From Nitrospirota bacterium (GTDB lineage Bacteria > Nitrospirota > Nitrospiria > Nitrospirales > Nitrospiraceae): a DNA stretch of 64,000 bases. Under the pieces are notes generated by a model. That model was not told the origin of the DNA. It did no database searches and saw only the letters and a program-made list of their open reading frames with translations. The stretch is taken from the NCBI GenBank assembly GCA_028876065.1, contig JAGWTI010000001.1, positions 1 through 64,000 of the forward strand. Direction: 5' to 3'. The position numbers were made by a program, and so were the translations under genes. Shown in pieces: positions 8,227-17,007 of the stretch (the first letter of the stretch is position 1; each line of letters opens with the position of its first letter).

Positions 8227-9681
8227 ATGAAGATCAAGACGTTTCAGGCCCTGACGATGAGCGATGCCATCAGGTCCATCAAGGAAGAGTTGGGGCCGGA
8301 TGCGGTGATTCTCTCCAGCAAACAGATTCGAAAGGGCAGCGGGGTCTTCGGCATCTTCGGGCGCCCGATGGTCGAGGTGGCGGCTGCCGTGGATGCGCGA
8401 GCCCTGGCCTCACGGAGCCGGACCGGCGGCCCGGGTAAGAGCGCGCTGGATGCCTCGTTACGCGAGCGTCAACGGTCGACCGCCGCGCCGCGGCAGGGGG
8501 GACAGGGCGGCGCCACTCCCCGGGTCGTGCCCTGGGTGCCTCCCCGCGAGGGGGCCCCGAGCCGTCAGGCCCAGCCTCCGATCTCGGCCGATCCGGTCCC
8601 CCACTGGGGTGAACCGAGCCACGTGTCCGGGTTTGAGGAGGCGCTCGGCAGCCAGATGCAGGAAGCCTGGGAACCGGCTCCATCGTTTCGGAACCAGCCT
8701 GCTCCGAGCCGGGGCGGCTCCGAGGCCGCGCCGCAAGGATCGGGGGAGCGTGCCGAATGGGCGCGGATCCGGGAAGAGGTGCAAGGGATCAGGCGGTTGG
8801 TGGAATCGTCCCTGCGGGGCCAGCCCCGACCGGAGGCGGAGGTGTCGTCGCAGACCGTGCCGGGGCCGTTGGCTTCGTGGCAGGCCCATTTGCTGCGGGC
8901 CGGCTTGGAGCCGGACCAGGCCAGACGCCTCGTCACGGAGGCCCAGCGGCGGCTGCAGCCGGGGGATCTGCGGTCCGAGCCGGCGGTCCGGCAGGCGCTG
9001 CACCGGGTGTTGACGCAGGAGGTGAAAGTCAGCGGTCCGTTGCTGGGGCTGGGGGACTGGAAGAAGACCGTGATCTTCACCGGGCCGACCGGCGTGGGCA
9101 AGACCACCACGATCGCCAAGCTGGCGGCCCATTATCGGCTCAAGGAAAAACGGTCGGTGGCCTTGATCACCCTGGATACGTATCGCGTGGCGGCGGTGGA
9201 ACATCTGCGGATGTATGCCAACGTACTGGGGGTGACCATGGATGTGGCGCTGACCAAACAGGAAGCGCTGGAATGCATTCGCAAGCGCAGCAAAGCGGAG
9301 CTGATCCTGATCGACACGGCGGGGCGAAGCCCGCGGGACCAGGCGGGAATGGAAGAACTGCGCCGGTTGATCGCCTTGGACCATCCCCTGGAAACCCACC
9401 TGGTGCTCTCCGCGACGACCAGGGAGCAGGATTTGAAGGACGGGGCGGGGCGCTATGCGGGGATTCCCATCGATCGTCTGCTCTTTACCAAGCTCGACGA
9501 AACGAGCGGGTTCGGCGGGTTGTTCGACCTGATGAAGCGGACGGGGTTGCCGCTGTCCTATTTGAGCGTCGGCCAGCGCGTCCCCGAAGACCTGGATGTG
9601 GCCAAACCGGACCGCGTGGCGGACCTGCTCCTCGACGGAGAGCTGAAGCCGGCGGCGAACAGCGTGAAGCGGGACGCGTGA
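8227..9681 (+). CDS. flhF: Flagellar biosynthesis GTPase FlhF
   Basis: 484 residues. The N-terminal B domain starts MKIKTFQALTMSDAIRSIKE, a Pro/Arg-rich linker spans roughly residues 60-195, and the N-G SRP-type GTPase domain follows with the P-loop GPTGVGKTTTIAKLAA at about 286, DTAGRSPRDQ and TKLDETSGFGG. FlhF marks the pole for flagellum assembly and works with FlhG (next gene), so a polar flagellum is inferred. Confidence 0.95.
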   Translation: MKIKTFQALTMSDAIRSIKEELGPDAVILSSKQIRKGSGVFGIFGRPMVEVAAAVDARALASRSRTGGPGKSALDASLRERQRSTAAPRQGGQGGATPRVVPWVPPREGAPSRQAQPPISADPVPHWGEPSHVSGFEEALGSQMQEAWEPAPSFRNQPAPSRGGSEAAPQGSGERAEWARIREEVQGIRRLVESSLRGQPRPEAEVSSQTVPGPLASWQAHLLRAGLEPDQARRLVTEAQRRLQPGDLRSEPAVRQALHRVLTQEVKVSGPLLGLGDWKKTVIFTGPTGVGKTTTIAKLAAHYRLKEKRSVALITLDTYRVAAVEHLRMYANVLGVTMDVALTKQEALECIRKRSKAELILIDTAGRSPRDQAGMEELRRLIALDHPLETHLVLSATTREQDLKDGAGRYAGIPIDRLLFTKLDETSGFGGLFDLMKRTGLPLSYLSVGQRVPEDLDVAKPDRVADLLLDGELKPAANSVKRDA

Positions 9682-9715
9682 AGAAAGCGAGCCTCCCTGT
9701 GAACGACGCGGCACG

Positions 9716-9752
9716 GGCGACGAGAGACGAACAACGAACGACGAGACGAACG
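9716..9752. repeat. Short ACGA-word repeat before flhG
   Basis: A stretch of tandem near-copies of ACGAAC/ACGAGA words (GGCGACGAGAGACGAACAAC, then GAACGACGAGACGAACGG) fills the gap between the flhF stop and the flhG ribosome site. Only one arm is present, so it is a weaker member of the word-repeat group seen elsewhere in the window. Confidence 0.4.
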
Positions 9753-9761
9753 GAGGTCCAC

Positions 9762-10631
9762 GTGGATCAGGCGACCAAGTTGCGGGAACTGGCGGGCACC
9801 CTGTTGTGCGAAGAGCGTCGGGCGCGGACCTCCGTCCAGGTCATTGCGGTGACCAGCGGGAAAGGCGGCGTCGGAAAGACGAACGTCGTGGCGAATCTCG
9901 CGTTGGCCCTGGCCCACACCGGCAAGCGGGTGATGGTGCTGGATGCGGACCTGGGGTTGGCCAACCTGGATGTGCTGCTGGGGTTGGTGCCGGGCGCGAC
10001 GCTCGAACATGTGTTGGCGGGAGAGAAACACCTGGACGAAATCGTCCTCACGGGGCCGGGCGGCGTGCAGATCCTGCCGGCCAGTTCCGGCATCCAGGAC
10101 CTGACGGCGCTGACGCCGGATCAGCAGCAGCTGTTGCGGGACGAGTTCGACCGGCTGGCGCAGGACGTGGACGTGCTCCTGATCGACACGGGGGCCGGCA
10201 TCTCGTCCAACGTCCTGTTTTTTGCCGTGGCGGCGCAGGAAATCATGGTGGTGGCGTCGCCCGAGCCGACCTCGATCACGGATGCCTATGCCCTGATGAA
10301 GGTGCTGTCCAACCGATTCAGCGAAAAGCGGTTTCGCTTGTTGGTGAACATGGTTCGTCGGCGGGACGAGGGGCCGGAAGTGTATCGGAAGATCGGTTTG
10401 GTGGCGGACCGGTTTCTGAATATCTCGATCGACTACGTCGGGGCCATTCCCGACGACGATTACGTGCCGATGGCCGTGCGTCAACAGCGGGCCGTGTTGG
10501 ACGCGTTTCCCCAGGCCCCGGCCAGCCGGGAGTTTCAACGTTTGGCGCATCAGGTGGCGCAGTGGCGGGTGCCGGAGTCGCCCAAAGGGTCCGTGCAATT
10601 TTTCCTGCAGAGCCTGATCGCACAGGGCTGA
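9762..10631 (+). CDS. flhG: MinD-like ATPase FlhG (FleN/YlxH), flagellar number regulator
   Basis: 289 residues from the GTG at 9762, which has a Shine-Dalgarno GGAGG at 9752-9756 and begins like other FlhG proteins (VDQATKLRELA). An upstream in-frame GTG at 9678 would add 28 low-complexity residues translated from a repeat and is less likely. The deviant Walker A SGKGGVGKTN (about residues 32-41) and VLDADLGLANLDVLLG identify a ParA/MinD ATPase. FlhG limits flagellar number by antagonising FlhF. Confidence 0.93.
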   Translation: MDQATKLRELAGTLLCEERRARTSVQVIAVTSGKGGVGKTNVVANLALALAHTGKRVMVLDADLGLANLDVLLGLVPGATLEHVLAGEKHLDEIVLTGPGGVQILPASSGIQDLTALTPDQQQLLRDEFDRLAQDVDVLLIDTGAGISSNVLFFAVAAQEIMVVASPEPTSITDAYALMKVLSNRFSEKRFRLLVNMVRRRDEGPEVYRKIGLVADRFLNISIDYVGAIPDDDYVPMAVRQQRAVLDAFPQAPASREFQRLAHQVAQWRVPESPKGSVQFFLQSLIAQG

Positions 10632-10675
10632 GACGGATGCACCGGGTGTTCCCAGGGAAGTGAAGGAGAATCGTC

Positions 10676-11422
10676 ATGAAACCAGTCCTTGAGTCCGGAA
10701 TTTCCAAAGGCGCCGATCTGGAGGCGGAGCGCGAGCGGGTGATTCGCGAATTTGCCCCGATCGTCAGGGCCATGGCCCATCGCCTGGCCTTTCGGTTGCC
10801 GGCCCACCTGGATGCCGACGATTTGGTGTCGGTGGGCGTGATCGGCTTGATGGATGCGCTGGAGAAGTACGATCCGTCGCGCGAAGCCAAGTTCAAAACC
10901 TATGCGGAATTCCGCATTCGCGGCGCCATGCTGGACGAGATTCGCTCCATGGATTGGGTGCCCCGCTCGGTGCACGAACGGATCGGGCTGTTGCAGAAGA
11001 CCCACGTGGAGTTGCAGAAGAAGTACGGCCGTCCGCCGACGGACGAAGAAGTCGCGAAAGCCCTGAACCTCTCGTTGTCCGAGCTGGACGACTTTCTCAC
11101 CCGCTCCCAGGGCGCGGTGTTGCTGAGCATCCAGGATTTGGGCGCGCAGGAAGCCGATGGGCACGGGATTTTGCGCATGCTGGTGGATCGACAGCATCCG
11201 GACCCCCTTTCGACGGTGATCAACGACAATATCCGCGAGATTCTCGGCAAGGCGATCGAACAGCTCCCGGAAAAAGAACGGCTGGTCTTGACCCTGTACT
11301 ACTATGAAGAGCTGACGATGAAAGAGATCGGGGGCTTGCTCAAGGTGACCGAGTCCCGCGTCTGCCAGATTCATGCGAAAGCGGTCATCCGTCTGAAGGC
11401 CAAATTGCAATCGGTGCTTTAA
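10676..11422 (+). CDS. fliA: RNA polymerase sigma-28 factor FliA
   Basis: 248 residues with regions sigma-2 (LVSVGVIGLMDALEKYDPSR, about 53-72), sigma-3 (SMDWVPRSVHERIGLLQKTH) and sigma-4 (LTLYYYEELTMKEIGGLLKV, then TESRVCQIHAKAVIRLKAKL). It directs late flagellar transcription and is held by FlgM (gene at 19388). Seven candidate target promoters with the pattern TCAAG-N14/15-NCCGATA are listed separately. Confidence 0.96.
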   Translation: MKPVLESGISKGADLEAERERVIREFAPIVRAMAHRLAFRLPAHLDADDLVSVGVIGLMDALEKYDPSREAKFKTYAEFRIRGAMLDEIRSMDWVPRSVHERIGLLQKTHVELQKKYGRPPTDEEVAKALNLSLSELDDFLTRSQGAVLLSIQDLGAQEADGHGILRMLVDRQHPDPLSTVINDNIREILGKAIEQLPEKERLVLTLYYYEELTMKEIGGLLKVTESRVCQIHAKAVIRLKAKLQSVL

Positions 11423-11773
11423 ATGGAAGTCGCCGAGGCCTCCGCACCCGCAAGGCCGAACGAGAAAGGCTGAACGCCGAACGGGGAGCCGTCCGCGGCC
11501 CTCGTCCATCATTCTTCCGCACGCAGTGCGCTCCCGCTTGCCTCGCTGCCTGTTCCTGCCGGTTGTTGGCGGTTGCCGGTCTGCCTGCCGCGCATTCTTC
11601 AGGAATCGTCCAGGGCTACCGACAAGTAGGCTGACATTCAATAGACGTCGTCCTCGGCGATGAAACGGAAATGGGCCGCCCCACGGTCGGTCCGTTGCCA
11701 CGGGAGCTGTCTGTCCTGATGCGGGCGGGCGGCGGGCCGGGAAAACGGGGTCGGGATCCGGTCGCTGACGGGA
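11423..11773. other. Non-coding gap after fliA
   Basis: 351 nt without a convincing gene. Near 11451-11486 there is a short GGCCGAAC/GGCTGAAC/GCCGAACG word repeat like those elsewhere in the window. A poor sigma-28 look-alike (TCAGG-N14-ACCGACAA, 11599-11625) lies 150 nt before the next gene. I see no terminator with a U-tract. Confidence 0.5.
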
Positions 11774-14230
11774 ATGGGAGACGCACGCTTGGACTACTCG
11801 AAAAAGGGCTCATCCACGGAAGCGTCGCAGCGTCGGCTGGCCGGGTGCGAGCCGGCGGATGCGCCAACCGATTGGTATGCCGTCGCCTTGCCCCTGACAC
11901 TCGTCCTGACCTTGGTCGTCGGACTGGCGATCGGGCTCTACGTGTTGTTGTCCCTGCGCCAGGCGATGATTCAGGAACGGGGCGCGCAGGTGGCCGGGGC
12001 CGCGGCGGATGTCGCCGACCGCCTCGACAATCTGTTGTTCGAACGCTACGTGGATATCCGCTCGCTGGCGGACCATGCGGTCTTAAGGAACGGGACTCCG
12101 GAGGCGCAGGCCGGGGTCCTGCGCCGCTATCAGGAGATTTCCGGCCATTACATCTGGCTGAGCCTCGCCGATGCCCAGGGCCGCGTGGTCGCCGCCAGCA
12201 GCGAAGCCCTCCGCGGCCGCGACGTGGGCCGGGAAGACTGGTTCCTCGGCGTGAGCGAAACGGAGCAGGTCCACCTGGGCGCCGCGCAACGGGCTCCGGA
12301 GGCCGGCGATCGGATCGGGGTGACGATTTCCGCGCCGGTCAGCGGGCCGGACGGCCAGTTCCTGGGGGTCGTGACCGGCCTCGTGGCCCTGGACCGGCTG
12401 CGCATGGTCATCGACGAGAGCGAAAGCGGGCGATACGGGAATTGGGGGCATGCCTCATTGCCGTGGCTCCTCCTCGACCGGGACGGGGCCGTTCTGAACG
12501 GGGGCGACGAGGGGAGGGATCCGGACCGGCCGGCGCCGAACCTGCTCGGTTTGCGTCTGCCGTCGGCCCTCACGGTGGCGTCGGGCGAGCCGGGTGCCAA
12601 GGGGTTCGTCGAAGAGTCCCATTACCGCCGCTCGACTCCCGTGGTGACCGGCTTTGCGCGTCTGCCCGGCCATCGGCGGTTTCTCGGATTCGACTGGACG
12701 GTCTTGGTTTCGGTGGACCGCGAACGGGTCTACGCGCCCGTCGATCGGATGGTCTGGGCGGTCGGCGGCGTCGGCGCTCTCTTGATCGTTCCGTTGACCC
12801 TGTTCGGCTTGTGGGCGTCCCGACGCTTGGTGCGGGACATCGCGCAGCGCAAGCTGGCTGAACAACGGTTGGACGATCTGGCGTACTACGATCCCTTGAC
12901 GGGCCTGCCCAACCGCCGGCTGTTCATGGATTTGCTGATGCAGGCGCTGGCGCGCGCCCGCCGCACGGATCGCCTGGTGGCGGTGTTGTTCTTGGACCTG
13001 GACCGGTTCAAGTTGATCAACGATTCGCTGGGACACGGAGTCGGCGACTCGCTCTTGAAAACCATCGCGACCCGTTTGAGCGGCTCGGTGCGGGCCACGG
13101 ATACGGTCTCTCGCTTGGGCGGAGACGAATTCACCGTGATCCTCGAGGACTTGACGGGCGCCGAAGACGCGGCCCGTATCGCGCAGAAGGTGTTGGATGC
13201 GGTGGCGGTGCCGGTGATGCTGGAAGAGCAGGAGGTGTTCGTGGCCGGGAGCATCGGGATTGCCCTCTATCCGACCGACCACGAAGACCGGGATGCGCTG
13301 ATCAAGGGCGCGGACACCGCGATGTATTCGGCCAAGGAGGAGGGAGGGGTCTTCCGGTTCTATGCGGCCGAGATGAACACCCGGTCGTTCGAACGGTTGA
13401 CCCTGGAAACGAGCTTGCGGCATGCGATTCATCGCCGGGAGTTCGTCTTGCACTATCAGCCACTGGTCGATTTCCGGCTTGGGACCATGGTGGGGGTGGA
13501 GGCCTTGGTGCGGTGGCACCATCCGGAACGGGGCCTGCTGTCTCCGGATAAGTTCATCCCATTGGCCGAGGAGACGGGCCTGATCGTGCCGTTGGGCGAG
13601 TGGGTGCTGCGGACCGCCTGCGCGCAAGTCAAGGTCTGGCGGGACGGAGGGTTCCCGCATCTCCGGGTGGCCGTCAACCTGTCGCGGCGCCAGTTCCAAC
13701 AGAAACACCTGGTGCAGACCATCGCCCGGGTGTTGCAAGACACCGGGTTGGATCCCTGCAGTCTCGAATTGGAGCTGACCGAGAGCCTGTTGATCCAGGA
13801 TGCGGAAGGCACGATCGCCATGTTGAAAACCTTGCACGGGATGGGCATCCGGCTCTCCATCGACGATTTCGGCGCAGAGTATTCGTCGCTGGGCTACCTG
13901 AAACGGCTTCCGATCAATACGTTGAAAATCGACCAATCGTTCGTGCGCGACATCGCCACCAGCGCCGACGACGCCTCGATCACCAAGGCGATTATCACGC
14001 TGGGCCATTGCCTGAACCTGAACGTGGTGGCGGAAGGCGTCGAAACCGAAGGGCAAGCCGCCTTTCTCCGCTCCCAACGTTGCAACGAGATGCAGGGGTA
14101 CTATTTCAGCCATGCGCTGGCGCCGGACGCCTTGGGCCAGCTGCTGGAATCCTGGAAGCCGGGCCAATCCGCCGGCGCGCCTGGCTCCGCCAAAGGCCAT
14201 ACCAAGGGCAATACATGGATATCGGTTTGA
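11774..14230 (+). CDS. Membrane-bound GGDEF/EAL protein with periplasmic sensor
   Basis: 818 residues. A membrane helix at about 36-58, a periplasmic Cache-like sensor (about 60-320) and a second helix (about 335-355) lead to a GGDEF domain with intact motif [12 protein letters not shown] and upstream RATD I-site, then an EAL domain (GVEALVRWHHPERG). The loop reads DDFGAEYSSL rather than the usual [10 protein letters not shown]; the metal-binding DD pair is kept. It could make or degrade c-di-GMP in response to an external ligand. It stands alone between the fliA and flgF operons. Confidence 0.88.
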   Translation: MGDARLDYSKKGSSTEASQRRLAGCEPADAPTDWYAVALPLTLVLTLVVGLAIGLYVLLSLRQAMIQERGAQVAGAAADVADRLDNLLFERYVDIRSLADHAVLRNGTPEAQAGVLRRYQEISGHYIWLSLADAQGRVVAASSEALRGRDVGREDWFLGVSETEQVHLGAAQRAPEAGDRIGVTISAPVSGPDGQFLGVVTGLVALDRLRMVIDESESGRYGNWGHASLPWLLLDRDGAVLNGGDEGRDPDRPAPNLLGLRLPSALTVASGEPGAKGFVEESHYRRSTPVVTGFARLPGHRRFLGFDWTVLVSVDRERVYAPVDRMVWAVGGVGALLIVPLTLFGLWASRRLVRDIAQRKLAEQRLDDLAYYDPLTGLPNRRLFMDLLMQALARARRTDRLVAVLFLDLDRFKLINDSLGHGVGDSLLKTIATRLSGSVRATDTVSRLGGDEFTVILEDLTGAEDAARIAQKVLDAVAVPVMLEEQEVFVAGSIGIALYPTDHEDRDALIKGADTAMYSAKEEGGVFRFYAAEMNTRSFERLTLETSLRHAIHRREFVLHYQPLVDFRLGTMVGVEALVRWHHPERGLLSPDKFIPLAEETGLIVPLGEWVLRTACAQVKVWRDGGFPHLRVAVNLSRRQFQQKHLVQTIARVLQDTGLDPCSLELELTESLLIQDAEGTIAMLKTLHGMGIRLSIDDFGAEYSSLGYLKRLPINTLKIDQSFVRDIATSADDASITKAIITLGHCLNLNVVAEGVETEGQAAFLRSQRCNEMQGYYFSHALAPDALGQLLESWKPGQSAGAPGSAKGHTKGNTWISV

Positions 14231-14434
14231 CCACTCCCTTCTGTTCCCTTCCGCCCATCTCTTTCATTTCCGCCAAGTCGCCGCATGGTCTGCCAGTTCC
14301 CTGACGGGATAGAAGTGCCGGTCCGGGCAAGTTCTGCCTAGTCCTCATGCCTGCGTGATGTGGCGGAGCGCTATTGGCGCGCCGAAAGGGGTGTCCCTAT
14401 TGCTCACGGCCTGCCGCCATATCCTGTCCGTGCA

Positions 14435-14450
14435 TGGCATGCCAATTGCT
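14435..14450 (+). promoter_or_regulatory. Sigma-54 (RpoN) promoter of the flgF operon
   Basis: TGGCATGCCAATTGCT is an excellent -24/-12 match (GG and GC spaced 10 nt, TTGCT end), 62 nt before the flgF start in a 282-nt non-coding gap. It resembles the site before fliL, so rod/ring and C-ring/export genes probably share RpoN control. Confidence 0.8.
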
Positions 14451-14512
14451 TTTCCTTCGGTCGAGATCGCCGTAGGCAGCGTCCATGGGGCGGTTGAGCA
14501 AGGGATGGTCGG

Positions 14513-15283
14513 ATGAACCGAGGCATTTATCCCATCTTATCCGGCGCGCTGGCCCAAGAGGAGCGCATCCAAGTCTTGGCGAACAATATTGCGAACCTGA
14601 AAACCGGCGGGTTCAAGCGGGTCGAGCCGGTCTTTCAAGCAATCTTGGGGACGGCTGGGCGGCTCGCAGGCTCATTCGGACCGGGCGCCGAGCAGCAGCC
14701 GGTCATGGGTGGGTTGCCTCAGGGTGTCAACGAGCGGGTCTTTGTGCAGTCCACCAACCTGGCGACGCATTTTGGCGGCGGGCAACTGAAGAAAACCGAT
14801 AACCCCTTCGATCTGGCCGTCCAGGGCAAAGGATTTTTCGAAATCAACACTCCGCAAGGGGTGTTCTACACGAGGAACGGGGCGTTCCATCTCGACAACA
14901 AGCGGCGCTTGGTCACGGAAGACGGGTCGGCGGTGATGGGGGACAAGGGAGAGATTGTCTTGAAGCCGGGCGATGCCAAAGTGGCTCAGGACGGACGTAT
15001 CCAGGTGGATGACGCTACGGTGGCCAGAATCAAACTTGTGGAGTTCCCCGAGAACCAGCCTCCCCAGCAGGTCGGCGGAGGGCTGTTTATCGGGCAGAAT
15101 CCCAAGCCCGTAAAAGATGTCGCCCTGGTGACCGGACATATCGAGGAGTCGAATGTGAACAGCTTTGCGGAAATGGCTCGCCTCATCGATGTGATGCGCA
15201 GCTACGAGTCTGCGCAAAAGATGCTAACGGCCTTCGATACGATGACGAGTACCTCCATCCAAGAGTTGGGACGGGCGACGTAA
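14513..15283 (+). CDS. flgF: Flagellar basal-body rod protein FlgF
   Basis: 256 residues. The N-terminal rod motif (GALAQEERIQVLANNIANLK, residues 11-30), the central beta domain and the C-terminal motif (EESNVNSFAEMARLIDVMRS) are complete. The length and the first position before flgG favour FlgF, a proximal rod protein. Transcription probably starts at the sigma-54 site 62 nt upstream. Confidence 0.93.
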   Translation: MNRGIYPILSGALAQEERIQVLANNIANLKTGGFKRVEPVFQAILGTAGRLAGSFGPGAEQQPVMGGLPQGVNERVFVQSTNLATHFGGGQLKKTDNPFDLAVQGKGFFEINTPQGVFYTRNGAFHLDNKRRLVTEDGSAVMGDKGEIVLKPGDAKVAQDGRIQVDDATVARIKLVEFPENQPPQQVGGGLFIGQNPKPVKDVALVTGHIEESNVNSFAEMARLIDVMRSYESAQKMLTAFDTMTSTSIQELGRAT

Positions 15284-15284
15284 C

Positions 15285-15356
15285 GGAAAAGAGCCGATAG
15301 CCGATGGCTGATAGTAAGAGACTGATTCCGAGCCATAAGCCATTCGCCATACGCTC
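15285..15356. repeat. Word-repeat palindrome between flgF and flgG
   Basis: GAGCCGATAGCCGATGGCTG (15291-15310) faces an inverted, imperfect partner AGCCATAAGCCATTCGCCAT (15331-15350); the arms pair with one indel. The words are the same family as those at 3876-3948. It ends just before the flgG ribosome site AGGGAGGAAAAG. Confidence 0.55.
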
Positions 15357-15368
15357 AGGGAGGAAAAG

Positions 15369-16160
15369 ATGATTCGTGCCATGTGGACTGCGGCCACCGG
15401 GATGAACGCGCAACAAGCGAACATGGATGTGATCGCGAACAATCTGGCCAACGTCAATACCAATGCGTTCAAGCGCAGCCGGGCTGAGTTCGCCGATCTG
15501 CTCTACCAGATCCAGCGGATGCCCGGCACGAACTCCTCCAACGTGTCCATTAATCCCGTGGGCATCCAGGTGGGCGGCGGGGTTCGGACCACGACGGTGG
15601 CGAAGGAATGGGTCCAAGGCAACATGCGGCAAACCAACAACGAGCTGGACTTGGCCATCGATGGCAATGGGTTTTTTCAGGTGACTCGCCCGGATGGGAC
15701 GATCATGTATACGCGCAACGGCGCGTTCAAAAAAGATAATGTCGGTAACTTGGTCAGCGGTGATGGCGACCAGATGAGCCCGGTCATTACGGTGCCGTCC
15801 GGGGCACTGAAGGTCGATATTGCACAAGACGGGACGGTGTCCGTCCTGCTCCCCGGCGTGACCCAAGCCACACAGATCGGGCAAATCCAGCTCGTTCGTT
15901 TCGACAACCCTTCCGGCTTGATTGCGCAGGGCAATAACTTATTTCTGCCCAGCTTCGCATCGGGCCCGCCGATTCAGGGCACGGGCGGTTTCGCCACCGG
16001 ATTCGGCTTGATCCAACAGGGATACTTGGAGAGCTCCAACGTCAACCTGGCCGAGGAAATGGTGAACATGATCATTGCGCAGCGGAGCTATGAAGTGAAC
16101 TCCAAGGCGATCCAGGCCTCCGACGACATGATGTCCTTAGCCAACAACGTGCGACGGTAA
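15369..16160 (+). CDS. flgG: Flagellar distal rod protein FlgG
   Basis: 263 residues. The start MIRAMWTAATGMNAQQANMD is diagnostic for FlgG, followed by VIANNLANVNTNAFKRSRAE. The C-terminal motif ESSNVNLAEEMVNMIIAQRS is complete. FlgG forms the distal rod on which the P and L rings assemble. The ribosome site AGGGAGGAAAAG lies 6 nt upstream. Family length is normal. Confidence 0.97.
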   Translation: MIRAMWTAATGMNAQQANMDVIANNLANVNTNAFKRSRAEFADLLYQIQRMPGTNSSNVSINPVGIQVGGGVRTTTVAKEWVQGNMRQTNNELDLAIDGNGFFQVTRPDGTIMYTRNGAFKKDNVGNLVSGDGDQMSPVITVPSGALKVDIAQDGTVSVLLPGVTQATQIGQIQLVRFDNPSGLIAQGNNLFLPSFASGPPIQGTGGFATGFGLIQQGYLESSNVNLAEEMVNMIIAQRSYEVNSKAIQASDDMMSLANNVRR

Positions 16161-16172
16161 GGAGGAGCATCC

Positions 16173-16994
16173 ATGACATTGCGGATGCAGGCTAGAGAGC
16201 TACTGCCCAGCGTGATTCGGTGGCATCTTGCCCTTACGGCTGCGGTGCTGTGCGCCGGGGGGCTGGCGGAAGGCAAGGGGCCGCTGCCGGACAGCAAGCC
16301 GAAGGTAGGATTCTCGGCCGCTGCGATGCCTGCCGTGACGGCCAAGCCGGCTACGCAAGAAGTGACGCCGGCGCAGCTTCAGAAAGCCGTGCGGACCTAT
16401 CTCGAACGGCGCTTGAAGGGCAAGGCCGCGGAAATCGAGGTACAGATTCTAGGTCCGGATGAGCCCATTACTGTGGCGCCGGGCGTGCTCGAAGTGCGGG
16501 TCAAGGGGCGTGGGTTGTTGGAAAACTTCGGGCGGCGCTTGTTCGACACGGCGTTGCTGGTCGACGGCAAGGAAGTGCGGACGCTCCGTGTGCTGGCGGA
16601 AGTGACGGTGTCGGCCGATGTCGTGACGGTTATCCGAACGGTCCAACCGCAGGATACCTTGGAAGAAGGGGATCTGGCCATGGCTCGGCTCCCGCTTCCC
16701 GGAGAGAGTCATGATTTTCTGACCGAGCCGGAACAAGCGATCGGCAAGCGGGTGATCAGGCCGATCCGAGCCGAAGCGCCCGTGCGGATGTCCTCGCTGG
16801 CCATTCCGGAGGTCGTTCAAAAAGGCGCGGATGTGACCATCGAGTTCAAGCACGGCGGGCTGCTGATCCAGGCCAGCGGGACCAGCAAGATGAGCGGCCA
16901 TGTAGGCCAAGCTGTCACGGTCTTAAACCAGGACAGCAAACGGGAAGTGCGGGGGATTGTCGTAGGGCCGGGCGTGGTGCGCGTGGAGTTTTAG
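16173..16994 (+). CDS. flgA: P-ring chaperone FlgA
   Basis: 273 residues. It starts with a signal-like hydrophobic segment (about 15-30) and carries the C-terminal SAF/ChapFlgA domain (DTLEEGDLAMARLPLPGESH, then KRVIRPIRAEAPVRMSSLAI, and a final part with LIQASGTSKMSGHVGQAV and VTVLNQDSKREVRGIVVGPG). FlgA is the periplasmic chaperone for FlgI assembly. It sits in the usual flgG-flgA-flgH order. Confidence 0.93.
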   Translation: MTLRMQARELLPSVIRWHLALTAAVLCAGGLAEGKGPLPDSKPKVGFSAAAMPAVTAKPATQEVTPAQLQKAVRTYLERRLKGKAAEIEVQILGPDEPITVAPGVLEVRVKGRGLLENFGRRLFDTALLVDGKEVRTLRVLAEVTVSADVVTVIRTVQPQDTLEEGDLAMARLPLPGESHDFLTEPEQAIGKRVIRPIRAEAPVRMSSLAIPEVVQKGADVTIEFKHGGLLIQASGTSKMSGHVGQAVTVLNQDSKREVRGIVVGPGVVRVEF

Positions 16995-17007
16995 CCGGCC
17001 TCGAAGG

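Noticed and set aside
8757-9761. Long upstream extension of the flhG frame
   Set aside because: It overlaps flhF in another frame with Gly/Ala-rich sequence; the GTG at 9762 has a ribosome site and family-like start.
11599-11625. FliA-like TCAGG-N14-ACCGACAA before the GGDEF/EAL gene
   Set aside because: Two key positions differ (TCAGG for TCAAG, GACA for GATA), so it is within chance expectation.
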